Positions 6,433 through 13,237 of a stretch of 18,163 nucleotides of DNA are shown piece by piece. Below the pieces are notes generated by a model. The model saw only the letters and a program-made list of their open reading frames with translations, did no database searches and was not told the DNA's origin. The position numbers were made by a program, and so were the translations under genes. The stretch covers positions 1 to 18,163 of the forward strand of contig CAZXVW010000071.1 of NCBI GenBank assembly GCA_964644025.1. The letters are read 5' to 3'. This stretch comes from CAZXVW01 sp964644025 (GTDB taxonomy: Bacteria; Acidobacteriota; Terriglobia; Bryobacterales; Bryobacteraceae). Positions within the stretch are counted from its first letter, which is position 1; every line of letters begins with the position of its first letter.

Positions 6433-6627
6433 CTAGGAAGACGCCGGCTTTCTGGCACGCTTCTTCGGCGGGACCTGCCCGTGGAGGTAGTCATGCTCGT
6501 TATAGCAGGACCGACAGCGCACCTTCGCGGGTTCGGGCCCGAGGAAAGACACGATCAAATGATTCGTGATCCGCTTGCACTTGACGCAATGGTCGTCGAT
6601 GTCATCGCCTAAACGTAACTGTCGCAT
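6433..6627 (-). CDS. Small zinc-ribbon protein
   Basis: A 64-residue protein with two CxxC knuckles, C14/C17 (CVKC) and C38/C41 (CRSC), separated by 20 residues (HLIVSFLGPEPAKVRC). This is a classic zinc-ribbon that would bind one Zn ion, probably to contact nucleic acid or protein. The tail is basic (PPKKRARKP), fitting nucleic-acid binding. A GAAGG ribosome site lies about 11 nt before the ATG, and a TATACT box upstream on the same strand may be the promoter. It is the first gene of a pair with the CCA enzyme, so a role in RNA handling is possible; that is inference from context. I cannot assign a named family. Confidence 0.8.
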   Translation of the reverse strand: MRQLRLGDDIDDHCVKCKRITNHLIVSFLGPEPAKVRCRSCYNEHDYLHGQVPPKKRARKPASS

Positions 6628-6655
6628 TCGCTGAGACGCCTTCTTTCAGGGGAGC

Positions 6656-6685
6656 AGTATATCGAATTCTCACGACCCGAGGCGA
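6656..6685 (-). promoter_or_regulatory. Possible promoter for the zinc-ribbon/cca pair
   Basis: On the minus strand TATACT (6656-6661) is a good -10 box, with a poor TCGCCT -35 box 18 nt upstream. The start point would lie about 20 nt before the ATG at 6627. Confidence 0.4.
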
Positions 6686-6717
6686 GTTCGTCCGCCGGGG
6701 AGGTGTAAGATCGGCAT

Positions 6718-7734
6718 ATGCGCGGTAAGTGGGCCCTGGTAGCGGTGGCGGCACTGGTCGCCGGCATGATTGCCGGGGCGGTTTCCCTGTTGCGCGAAAG
6801 CAACAAGCAGGCCGAAGTTGCACCGCCGGCGAAGAAGAAGATTGACCGGCCGGTGGCCGCCGAGGTGAGTCTACCGGGAGTGCTGGCGGCGCAAAACGTG
6901 GTCTCGATTCCTGCTCCGATCGAAGGTACGCTGGGCATGGTGATGGTGGAGGTGGGCGACGAGGTTTACCAGAATATGCTGCTTGCCGACATTGAGAACA
7001 CGGCTCTGCAAGCCGAGGCGCAGGCGGCCAGAGAGCGAGTGGACACGGCCCAGACGCGCGTACACAACCTGGAGAACGCGGAGGTCGCGGCCCGGCTGGA
7101 GGCCTCGCGGGCCAACGCCGATGCCGCCCGGGCCCGCAGCGAGCTCGAAAAAGCCGAGAAGGCGGCCCGGCGCCAGCAGATGCTCTACCGGGAGGGCGCC
7201 ACGCCGCGGCTCGTCTTCGAGAAGGTCTGGGCGGAGTACGAGGCCAAACGTGAGCAATTCGAGGCCATCGACCAGGTGGCACGTAAGGCGGTGGAGCGAG
7301 TGGACCGGGTCCGCCGGGACCTGGACGAAGCCCGCCAGCGGCTGGCCGAAGCCGAGGCTGACCTGGAAGGCGCAAACCAGGACCTGGAGGCCACTCAGAT
7401 TTTTTCACCCGTTGACGGCGTGGTCACCGGGATGAGCGCGCGGCAGGGAGAAGAGGTCAACCCCGGCATGCAGAGCCTGTTTCAGATTGCGGTAGATCTG
7501 ACGCACATGGAGGTTGCCGTCGAGCCTTCTCCGGCGGATCTAGCCCGAATCTATCCCGGCCAGACCGCACGGATTCGCGTTGCCGAGATTCCCGATGAGG
7601 CAATTGCGGGGGTGGTGCGCGAGATCAACGGCGGCCGGGTCGTCGTGGCGTTCCTTAACCCGAGCCCGGACGTGCGGCCCGGCCTGACCGCCCAGGTGAC
7701 CATCCTCACCGTCCCACCGTCGGGGGCGCCCTGA
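6718..7734 (+). CDS. HlyD-family periplasmic adaptor protein (orphan)
   Basis: A 338-residue membrane-fusion protein. One N-terminal membrane helix (about 5-24) anchors it in the inner membrane, followed by a short linker. The first half of a lipoyl domain is at about 52-95 (IPAPIEGTLGMVMVEVGDEV), a long antiparallel coiled-coil hairpin rich in Ala, Arg and Glu runs from about 95 to 225, the second lipoyl half is IFSPVDGVVTG (228-238), and a beta-barrel end domain follows (PGQTARIRVAE). Such adaptors link an ABC, RND or MFS exporter to an outer-membrane channel. No transporter or TolC-like gene is adjacent, so it works with components encoded elsewhere or has a separate role. A GGGGAGG lies too far upstream for a good ribosome site; TAAGAT at 6706-6711 could be a -10 box of a near-leaderless transcript. 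Confidence 0.88.
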   Translation: MRGKWALVAVAALVAGMIAGAVSLLRESNKQAEVAPPAKKKIDRPVAAEVSLPGVLAAQNVVSIPAPIEGTLGMVMVEVGDEVYQNMLLADIENTALQAEAQAARERVDTAQTRVHNLENAEVAARLEASRANADAARARSELEKAEKAARRQQMLYREGATPRLVFEKVWAEYEAKREQFEAIDQVARKAVERVDRVRRDLDEARQRLAEAEADLEGANQDLEATQIFSPVDGVVTGMSARQGEEVNPGMQSLFQIAVDLTHMEVAVEPSPADLARIYPGQTARIRVAEIPDEAIAGVVREINGGRVVVAFLNPSPDVRPGLTAQVTILTVPPSGAP

Positions 7735-7811
7735 GCGCGATCAAGCTCCTTCCGGCTTCTCACTTCCGACGGACCGATCGAGATACCATAGGATGGAATT
7801 GCGAGGTCATC

Positions 7812-9329
7812 ATGGAATTCTTGTCAAATAGCTTATTGGAGCTGATTACACAGACATCGACGAATCTTCCTCCGGATGTGCGCGCCGCCATGCGCGAGGC
7901 GCTCCACCGGGAGCAGCCCGGCACACAATCGTTCCAGTCACTGAACGTCATAGCCGCCAACGTGGACATGGCTTACGAGGATGAAGGACCCATCTGCCAG
8001 GACACCGGCATGCCGACGTTTCTGGTCCAGGCGCCGGCCGGGGTGAACCAGATCGAATTCAGCAAGGCGATTCGAGAGGCCGTTGCCGAAGCGACGCGGC
8101 GCGGCAAGCTGCGCCCGAATTCGGTCGATTCGATCACCGGCAAGAACAGCGGGAACAACCTCGGGCCAGGCACCCCGGTGATTCATTATGAACAGTGGGA
8201 CCGGGACGAAATCGAAGTGAAGCTGCTGCTGAAAGGCGGCGGGTGCGAGAACCAGAACATCCAATATTCCTTGCCTTGTGAGCTGGACCACCTGGGCCGG
8301 GCGGACCGCACGTTGGAGGGAGTGCGGAAGTGCATCCTGCACGCGGTATGGCATGCGCAAGGGTTGGGCTGCGCGCCGGGCGCGCTGGGGGTATGCATCG
8401 GCGCGGACCGAGCCAACGGCTACGCGCTGGCCAAGGCCCAGTTGTTCCGGACACTCAACGACACCAACCCGGACCCGGAACTGGCGAAGCTGGAAGACGA
8501 AATCATGGAAGAGGCCAACCGGATCGGCGTTGGTTCAATGGGTTTCGGCGGAAACGTCACTTTGATCGGCTGCAAGATCACCGCCGCCAACCGGATTCCG
8601 GCGTGCTTCTTCGTGTCGGTGGCTTATGATTGCTGGGCGTTCCGGCGCCTGGGCGTGCGGCTGGATCCAGAGACGGGTGCGGTCACGAAATGGCTGTATC
8701 GTGATCCTGACCGTCCGGTGGACCGAATGACCGCGGGCGAGGGGTTTCCGCTCACCGGGCGCGAGGTGGTTCTCACGCCGCCGATTTCGGAACAACAGGC
8801 GCGGGCGCTGAAAGTGGGTGACGTGGTTCTGATTTCCGGCGAGATGTTCACCGGCCGCGACGCGATGCACGCCTACTTGCTGAAGAACGAGCCGGAGGTA
8901 AACCTTTACGGCTCAGTGCTTTACCACTGCGGCCCGGTAATGCTCAGAGATGGCGACACTTGGACGGTGAAGGCCGCGGGGCCGACCACGAGCATTCGCG
9001 AGGAACCATACGAGCACGAGGTAATCCGGCGCTATGGTGTCCGCGCAGTGATCGGCAAGGGCGGCATGGGGCCGAAGACGCTGGCGGCGCTGAAAGAGCA
9101 CGGAGCGGTCTACCTGAACGCCATCGGCGGCGCGGCTCAGTATTATGCGCGGACGGTCCGGAAGGTACTCGGCGTGCATCACCTGGAATTCGGAATCCCG
9201 GAAGCCATGTGGCACTACGAGGTGAAGGACTTCATGGCGATCGTCACGATGGACGCTCATGGCAACAGCCTGCACGCCGGCGTGCTGGAGGAAACGGGCA
9301 AGAAACTGGAAGCGCTGGCACAGACCTGA
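7812..9329 (+). CDS. Class I (iron-sulfur) fumarate hydratase, alpha and beta parts fused
   Basis: A 505-residue enzyme for reversible hydration of fumarate to L-malate in the TCA cycle. The N-terminal alpha part (about 1-290) has ICQDTGMPTF (C62), GKNSGNN, KGGGCENQN, GLGCAPGALGVCIGADR (C187) and VAYDCWAFRRLG (C274). C62, C187 and C274 are the likely ligands of the [4Fe-4S] cluster, by position in the family. The C-terminal beta part (about 310-500) has GEMFTGRDAMHAYL, GPTTSIREEPYE, VIGKGGMG, AIGGAAQYYA and DAHGNSLH. Many bacteria and archaea encode these parts as two genes, so the single-chain form is worth noting. GAGG lies 5 nt before the ATG. Enzymes of this class are oxygen-sensitive. 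No other TCA gene is adjacent. Confidence 0.96.
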   Translation: MEFLSNSLLELITQTSTNLPPDVRAAMREALHREQPGTQSFQSLNVIAANVDMAYEDEGPICQDTGMPTFLVQAPAGVNQIEFSKAIREAVAEATRRGKLRPNSVDSITGKNSGNNLGPGTPVIHYEQWDRDEIEVKLLLKGGGCENQNIQYSLPCELDHLGRADRTLEGVRKCILHAVWHAQGLGCAPGALGVCIGADRANGYALAKAQLFRTLNDTNPDPELAKLEDEIMEEANRIGVGSMGFGGNVTLIGCKITAANRIPACFFVSVAYDCWAFRRLGVRLDPETGAVTKWLYRDPDRPVDRMTAGEGFPLTGREVVLTPPISEQQARALKVGDVVLISGEMFTGRDAMHAYLLKNEPEVNLYGSVLYHCGPVMLRDGDTWTVKAAGPTTSIREEPYEHEVIRRYGVRAVIGKGGMGPKTLAALKEHGAVYLNAIGGAAQYYARTVRKVLGVHHLEFGIPEAMWHYEVKDFMAIVTMDAHGNSLHAGVLEETGKKLEALAQT

Positions 9330-9342
9330 TTCCGGATCGATG

Positions 9343-9378
9343 CTCCCGGCGCTGCGGGAGACGGCCGCATAGCGGCCG
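9343..9378 (+). terminator. Tandem stem-loops after the fumarase gene
   Basis: Two perfect hairpins lie side by side: CTCCCG with CGGGAG (9343-9360, 6-nt loop) and CGGCCGC with GCGGCCG (9362-9378, 3-nt ATA loop). They begin 13 nt after the fumarase stop. Neither is followed by a T-run, so they may stabilise or attenuate the transcript rather than terminate it alone. Confidence 0.4.
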
Positions 9379-9453
9379 GAGAGGTGACGGGCACCGGCGA
9401 GACGGGCCGGCGGGGAGAGGTTTCCGGACGTGGCGGCCGAGCCTGGGGCCTGG

Positions 9454-9482
9454 TTGACGCCAGCCAACGCATTCCGTAAGAT
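9454..9482 (+). promoter_or_regulatory. Promoter for the MerR-type regulator
   Basis: TTGACG (9454-9459), an exact 17-nt spacer and TAAGAT (9477-9482), with the start point expected near 9489. It lies inside a longer possible reading frame beginning at GTG 9430, which argues that translation starts downstream of it. Confidence 0.6.
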
Positions 9483-9498
9483 TAAGAATGTCAAGAAG

Positions 9499-9900
9499 AT
9501 GCGGGCGATGGATGCAGCGCCGGGCGCCGAGTCGGTCCAGATCCCCGATAAGCTTTACTTCCGGATCGGGGAGGTGAGCCGTGTCTCCGGCGTCAAGCCG
9601 CACGTATTGCGTTACTGGGAGACGGAATTTTCGGGAATCTCGCCGAAGAAGTCCGGGAGTGGGCACCGGCTCTACCGGCGCAAGGACGTCGAGTTAATCC
9701 TGGAGATCAAACGGCTTCTCTACGAAGAGAGGTTCACGATCGAGGGCGCGCGCAAGTACCTGTCGCGGAGACCGAAGCGCGTGCCGACGAAAGCGCCGGC
9801 AGTGGGCCAGGGGCGGGGGCAAGGGGAACTGTTCCCCCGGTCGCTGGAGGTGGAAAAGGTCCGCCAAGAGCTGCTCGAAATTCTGGAGATCCTGAAGTAG
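9499..9900 (+). CDS. MerR-family transcriptional regulator
   Basis: A 133-residue DNA-binding protein. The winged-helix MerR domain is clear: KLYFRIGEVSRVSGVKPHVL, then RYWETEFSGISPKKSGSGHR, then LYRRKDVELILEIKRLLYEE and FTIEGARKYL, covering about residues 18-88. A Lys/Arg/Gly-rich linker and a short C-terminal leucine-rich helix (VEKVRQELLEILEILK) follow, likely for dimer formation. No cysteine or other sensor domain is present, so it belongs to the short MerR-like type with no evident ligand. The frame opens at GTG 9430, which has a good GGGGAGAGG site, but a strong promoter overlaps that stretch and the extra residues look unlike the family. ATG 9499 or 9508 is therefore preferred. Targets unknown. 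Confidence 0.88.
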   Translation: MRAMDAAPGAESVQIPDKLYFRIGEVSRVSGVKPHVLRYWETEFSGISPKKSGSGHRLYRRKDVELILEIKRLLYEERFTIEGARKYLSRRPKRVPTKAPAVGQGRGQGELFPRSLEVEKVRQELLEILEILK

Positions 9901-9913
9901 CCGCGGTCAGGGT

Positions 9914-9961
9914 GGCTCCGGGGAGGGGCTTCGGCGGGAGGGCCCCAGAGCTTTCGGAGCC
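9914..9961. terminator. Nested inverted repeats between convergent genes
   Basis: The outer pair GGCTCCG (9914-9920) and CGGAGCC (9955-9961) encloses an inner pair GGGGC (9925-9929) and GCCCC (9942-9946). It sits exactly between the stops of the MerR gene and the convergent 104-residue gene, where a shared terminator is expected. There is no T-run, so function is uncertain. Confidence 0.35.
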
Positions 9962-9965
9962 CTCA

Positions 9966-10280
9966 TTACATCGGGGGGAGTGAAGGAGCCTCAGGGCCGG
10001 CCGGGGTCCGGGCCAGATGGTGTAACAGACGGAGATCGAGGTCGACACCCTCCAGGTGAGATGCGACGCGGCGCCGGAATCGCCCGAGGGAACACCGCAT
10101 CCGGGTGGCCACGGCTCCCAGCAACTCCAGTTGTTCGGCGGTATAGGAAGGAGTTTGCGGGTCGTAACAGGCCATCTGCTCGGCCTGTTCGAGACCGCTC
10201 ATTAGGGCAGCCAGATCACCCTTCCGTACAGCTCTCAGGATCTCGTTTGCCGCCGCGGGCGGCTCTGTGACACTCCTCAT
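9966..10280 (-). CDS. Hypothetical 104-residue helical protein beside flagellar genes
   Basis: A small soluble protein with no signal peptide and no motif I recognise. It is mostly helical: a first helix at about 8-37 (ANEILRAVRKGDLAALMSGLEQ), then a short loop YDPQTPSYT (39-47), a second long helix at about 48-75 (LELLGAVATRMRCSLGRFRRRVASHLEG), and a third (DLRLLHHLA), ending in a Pro-rich tail. The start is supported by AGGAGG 5 nt before the ATG. It diverges from flbD across a 123-bp region. The size, helical form and position recall small flagellar chaperones such as FliT or FlgN, but sequence evidence for that is lacking; it is only a hypothesis. Confidence 0.7.
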   Translation of the reverse strand: MRSVTEPPAAANEILRAVRKGDLAALMSGLEQAEQMACYDPQTPSYTAEQLELLGAVATRMRCSLGRFRRRVASHLEGVDLDLRLLHHLARTPAGPEAPSLPPM

Positions 10281-10351
10281 CAGCGCCTCCTGCTGATCTT
10301 TTCGGCACCGCGTGCGGTTTGTTGACCGCTTTTTGCGCTCGGGCCGCAGAT

Positions 10352-10366
10352 CGGTTCAATGAACCG
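10352..10366. promoter_or_regulatory. Perfect inverted repeat upstream of flbD (possible operator)
   Basis: CGGTTCA and TGAACCG flank a single central A, giving a 15-bp symmetric site 38 bp before the flbD start and in the divergent region shared with the 104-residue gene. Its form fits a dimeric repressor or activator site. No matching second copy was noticed in the window. Confidence 0.4.
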
Positions 10367-10375
10367 GCCGGGGGA

Positions 10376-10383
10376 GCCGATAA
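10376..10383 (+). promoter_or_regulatory. Possible flagellar sigma-28 -10 box
   Basis: GCCGATAA equals the -10 consensus for FliA-type sigma factor, and it lies 20 bp before the flbD ATG. The -35 position (10357-10364) matches poorly, so the call rests on the -10 box and context only. Confidence 0.3.
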
Positions 10384-10403
10384 GCAACATGGAGGCTCAT
10401 CTG

Positions 10404-10634
10404 ATGATCCACCTGACGCGCATCAATCATGTGCCGCTGGTGCTGAACGCCGATCTGATTGAGCACGTTGAAGTTACCCCGGATACGGTGATCAGTCTCA
10501 CCACCGGGCAGAAGTTCGTGGTGCTGGAATCCCCCGAGGAAGTGGTGGAGCGGGTAGTGGCGTTCCGGCGGTCGATCAACGAGCCGTTTTTCCAGCGGGA
10601 AGCCGAAGACGGGCAGGAGTCGCTGAGTGGCTGA
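10404..10634 (+). CDS. flbD: Flagellar protein FlbD
   Basis: A 76-residue protein of the small FlbD family found in flagellar operons of many bacteria (not the unrelated Caulobacter regulator of the same name). It begins MIHLTRINH, with the family pattern MI.LTR.N, then LVLNADLIEHVEVTPDTVISLTTGQKFVVLESPEEVVERVVAF, which matches the family throughout. The family's exact role is unsettled. GGAGG at 10391-10395 lies 8 nt before ATG 10404; an upstream in-frame ATG at 10389 lacks a well-placed site and would add residues the family does not have. Its stop overlaps the motA start by 8 bp, so translation is probably coupled. Confidence 0.93.
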   Translation: MIHLTRINHVPLVLNADLIEHVEVTPDTVISLTTGQKFVVLESPEEVVERVVAFRRSINEPFFQREAEDGQESLSG

Positions 10635-11550
10635 GGTCGCAAAGTCGAGCAAGACGGGAAAGAAAGCGGCGGAGAAGCCATCGGGCGGCGGGAAACCGGA
10701 TATCGCTACCTTCGCCGGTTTGCTGATCGCCACTGGCGGGATCGTGGGAGGTCTGCTGCTGGAAGGCGGCAAGATCACCGACATCGCGCAGTATACGGCG
10801 GCTTTCATTGTATTCGGCGGTACGATCGGGGCCGTGCTGGTGGCCACTCCGCTGCCGGTGGTTGTGGGCGCCGTCAAGACTCTTTTCGCCGTGTTCTTCG
10901 ACAAGGCTGCGCCCCCCGATGCCACCATCGAGGAGATCATCGGTTACGCTACCAAGGCCCGCAAGAACGGCATTGTGTCGCTGGAACAAGATGCTGAGGC
11001 GGTCGCTGATCCATTTCTCCGCAAGGCTCTCAATCTTGCCGTCGATGGCACGGACCTGCAGGAGATCCACAAGATGATGGAGTTGGAGATGATGATCGAG
11101 GAACACCAGGGCGAGGCCCAGGCCAAGGTGTTCGAAGCTGCCGGCGGATTTGCTCCGACCATCGGCATCATCGGCGCCGTCATGGGGTTGATCCAGGTAA
11201 TGAAGAACCTGGAGAATATCGAAGAAGTCGGCCACGGCATCGCCGTGGCTTTCGTGGCGACGATTTACGGTGTGGGATCAGCCAACATCTTCTTCCTGCC
11301 CGCCGCCAACAAGATCAAGGCCCGCATCCGCAAGGCCATGCTCATCCGGGAACTCATGCTGGAGGGGGTGGTGGGGATTGTCGAAGGCCTGAACCCGAAA
11401 CTGATCCGGATCAAGCTGGAAGCTTACGCCCGGGAAGGCAGCGAAGCTAAAGCGAAAGGCAAGAAGAAGGGCGCGGCGAAAGCCAATGCGAAACCCGGGG
11501 CGAAGGCCAGCGCGAAAGCCCCGGCCAAGAAGGCCACGGCGGAGGGTTGA
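10627..11550 (+). CDS. motA: Flagellar stator protein MotA, with extended Lys/Ala tail
   Basis: A 307-residue inner-membrane stator subunit that with MotB carries ions and drives flagellar rotation. Four helices are placed at about 27-45, 55-75, 170-192 and 203-227. The cytoplasmic loop has ATKARKNGIVSLEQ, where R112 and E120 match the charged residues that act on the rotor protein FliG. P177 (GGFAPTIGIIGAVMGL) and P225 (IFFLPAANK) match the conserved prolines. The GTG start has AGGAG 7 nt before it and overlaps flbD. The ends are unusual: an N-terminal polar lead of about 23 residues (KSSKTGKKAAEKPSGGGKP) and a C-terminal tail (274-307) of Lys, Ala, Gly and Pro, with 11 Lys among 34 residues. 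The usual MotA ends soon after the KLEAY segment. Proton or sodium use cannot be assigned. Confidence 0.95.
   Translation: MAEVAKSSKTGKKAAEKPSGGGKPDIATFAGLLIATGGIVGGLLLEGGKITDIAQYTAAFIVFGGTIGAVLVATPLPVVVGAVKTLFAVFFDKAAPPDATIEEIIGYATKARKNGIVSLEQDAEAVADPFLRKALNLAVDGTDLQEIHKMMELEMMIEEHQGEAQAKVFEAAGGFAPTIGIIGAVMGLIQVMKNLENIEEVGHGIAVAFVATIYGVGSANIFFLPAANKIKARIRKAMLIRELMLEGVVGIVEGLNPKLIRIKLEAYAREGSEAKAKGKKKGAAKANAKPGAKASAKAPAKKATAEG
11476..11535 (+). repeat. Five 12-bp coding repeats (AKxx) in the MotA tail
   Basis: Five successive four-residue units read AKAN, AKPG, AKAS, AKAP and AKKA, encoded by diverged 12-bp units mostly starting GCGAAA or GCGAAG. The regular 4-residue Lys spacing resembles histone H1-like tails. 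Codons vary between units, so the repeat is not a fresh duplication. Confidence 0.75.
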
Positions 11551-11556
11551 TCTACC

Positions 11557-12504
11557 ATGGCGCGCAAAAGGAAAAACGAGGAACCGGAGAATCACGAACG
11601 GTGGCTGGTATCCTACGCCGATTTCATCACGCTGCTGTTTGCATTCTTCGTTGTAATGTTCGCCAGCTCCCAGACCGATAAGGGCAAGGCCCAGCAGGTG
11701 GCGAACTCGGTCCGGCAGGCGCTGGAGCAAGGCGGCTTCACCACGCTGCTGGCGAGCGTGTTGGGGGGGGCGCCGGGTGACGTCGGGGTGGGCAACGCCC
11801 AGATGAAGGGTCCCGGGGGCGCGGAAGTCGCCCGTGACAAGGGCCGGAAGGAAGGCTTCGGTGAAGGTGAAGGCGGCACGCTGGTGGAGCTGAAACCCGC
11901 CATGGACTTCCTGTTGAAGGAACTGAGCGAGGAAATCGCCAGCGGCAAGATGCAAGTGACGATGGAGCCGCGGGGGCTGGTGGTGAGCTTCCGGGAAGCG
12001 GCGTTCTTCCCCTCCGGCGAGGCGGTGATCTCGGAAAAGAACATGGGCAGTATCGAGAAGGTCGCCAACGTGATTCGGAAGCTGCCCAACCCGGTCCGGA
12101 TGGAGGGCCACACCGACTCCGTCCCGATTCACAACGCCCATTACGCGAGCAACTGGGAATTGTCCGCCGCCCGGAGCATCGCAATGCTGGAACTGTTTGC
12201 CAGCCGGTTTCACATTCCCAAGGAGAGGATGTCGATCGCCGCCTATGCCGATAACGCCCCGGTGGCCAGCAACGACACGGCTGAAGGGCGTGCCCGGAAC
12301 CGTCGGGTGGACATCATTCTGCTCAACGAAGTCGGCCGGCAGGCCGAGCCGCAGCCGGCCGAAACCGTCAGGGAGACGGCCGCCGCCGGAGAAGGGCCCG
12401 CGGGCAGGGAGGAGTTGGCCGCCGGGGGGTCACCGGCCGGGGAAGACGCACCAGCGGGAGCCGGGCCCGCCGCCGGAGAGCAGCCGGCGGCGGAACATCA
12501 CTGA
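11557..12504 (+). CDS. motB: Flagellar stator protein MotB with OmpA domain
   Basis: A 315-residue partner of MotA. A basic N-terminus (RKRK) precedes one membrane helix, ERWLVSYADFITLLFAFFVVMFA, with D22 as the ion-binding aspartate essential in the family. A linker (about 40-130) contains a Gly-rich stretch. The OmpA-like peptidoglycan-binding domain spans about 140-257, with FFPSGEAVI, EGHTDSVPI, NWELSAARSIAML and ADNAPVASNDTAEGRARNRRVDI. The tail (261-315) is unusual: Ala, Gly, Glu and Pro rich, acidic, ending EHH. The gene follows motA after 6 bp, with GGAGGG inside the motA end. The last 7 bp overlap the convergent rnc gene. Confidence 0.95.
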   Translation: MARKRKNEEPENHERWLVSYADFITLLFAFFVVMFASSQTDKGKAQQVANSVRQALEQGGFTTLLASVLGGAPGDVGVGNAQMKGPGGAEVARDKGRKEGFGEGEGGTLVELKPAMDFLLKELSEEIASGKMQVTMEPRGLVVSFREAAFFPSGEAVISEKNMGSIEKVANVIRKLPNPVRMEGHTDSVPIHNAHYASNWELSAARSIAMLELFASRFHIPKERMSIAAYADNAPVASNDTAEGRARNRRVDIILLNEVGRQAEPQPAETVRETAAAGEGPAGREELAAGGSPAGEDAPAGAGPAAGEQPAAEHH

Positions 12505-13214
12505 GATGGCAAGCTCCGCTGTAAGTGTTCCAGGAGCCTGGCCGCGGCGTTTTGACCGGCGTGTTTCTTCGATTGTCCTTGCGCCCGGGCTGACCACCGG
12601 TCTCCGACCGACACCTCGACGGTGAATTTCTTGGAGTGCTCCGGCCCGCTGGATGCTACCACGCGATAGCGGGGCGCGGGAAGTTTCTCGCCCTGCGTCA
12701 GTTCCTGCAAAGCGCCCTTAAAATCGGTGATCTCGTCTTGTTCGGCGGCCAGGGAGGCCGGATCGCCGATAATCCGTTCAGCCACGAATCTCCTGGCTGC
12801 CTCGTAGCCGCAATCCAGGTAGATGGCCGCGATGACCGCTTCCACCGAGTCAGCCAGCAAGGCGCGCTTGCCGCGGCCACCACTCATCTCTTCGCCGCGG
12901 CCCAGCAGAAGGAAGTCCCCCAGGTTGAGATCCAGGGCGACCTGGTGGAGATGACCGGCGTTGACCAACCGAGCCCTGATTCTGGACAGTCGCCCTTCGG
13001 AAAGATCCGGAAACTTGGAGACCAGCATCTCACTGACCAGAAATCCGAGGATTGCATCCCCGAGGAATTCCAGTTGTTCGTTGTCGTGCCGGGCTTCACC
13101 GCCAGGAGCAGTTTCAACCGCCCGGGACCTGTGAGTGAGGGCCCGCTGAAGCAAGTTCCGGTCGCGGAAGCGGCAGTCGAGCCTGGCTTCCAGTTCCTCG
13201 AGGTCCACGCCCAT
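12498..13214 (-). CDS. rnc: Ribonuclease III
   Basis: A 238-residue double-strand-specific endonuclease that processes rRNA precursors and degrades structured RNA in the cytoplasm. The nuclease domain has NEQLEFLGDAIL (45-56), with E46, E49 and D53 matching the metal-site residues, and LLADSVEAVIAAIYLD (119-134), with D122 and E125 matching the second catalytic pair. The double-stranded RNA-binding domain covers about 164-235 (DFKGALQELTQ, PRYRVVASSGPEHSKKFTVEV, AGQNAAARLLEHL). It is the last gene of the leftward operon, 23 bp after a TPR gene, with no good ribosome site, so it may depend on coupling. Its 3' end overlaps motB by 7 bp. Confidence 0.96.
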   Translation of the reverse strand: MGVDLEELEARLDCRFRDRNLLQRALTHRSRAVETAPGGEARHDNEQLEFLGDAILGFLVSEMLVSKFPDLSEGRLSRIRARLVNAGHLHQVALDLNLGDFLLLGRGEEMSGGRGKRALLADSVEAVIAAIYLDCGYEAARRFVAERIIGDPASLAAEQDEITDFKGALQELTQGEKLPAPRYRVVASSGPEHSKKFTVEVSVGDRWSARAQGQSKKHAGQNAAARLLEHLQRSLPSQ

Positions 13215-13237
13215 GTAAGTGCTGCGGGGGCGAAGCG

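Noticed and set aside
5929..6612. 227-codon open frame on the plus strand opposite cca and the zinc-ribbon gene
   Set aside because: The opposite strand has catalytic motifs of the nucleotidyltransferase and the CxxC pairs; this frame has none.
6602..7408. 268-codon Pro/Arg-rich frame opposite the HlyD gene
   Set aside because: Composition is typical of antisense to an Ala/Glu-rich coiled coil.
9901..10403. tRNA or other stable RNA gene after the MerR gene
   Set aside because: No cloverleaf, T-loop GGTTCGA or CCA-type end could be found; GGTTCA at 10353 is part of a short palindrome.
11476..11535. 12-bp repeats taken as a CRISPR-like or satellite array
   Set aside because: They are in-frame coding repeats of the MotA tail with varied codons and no spacers.
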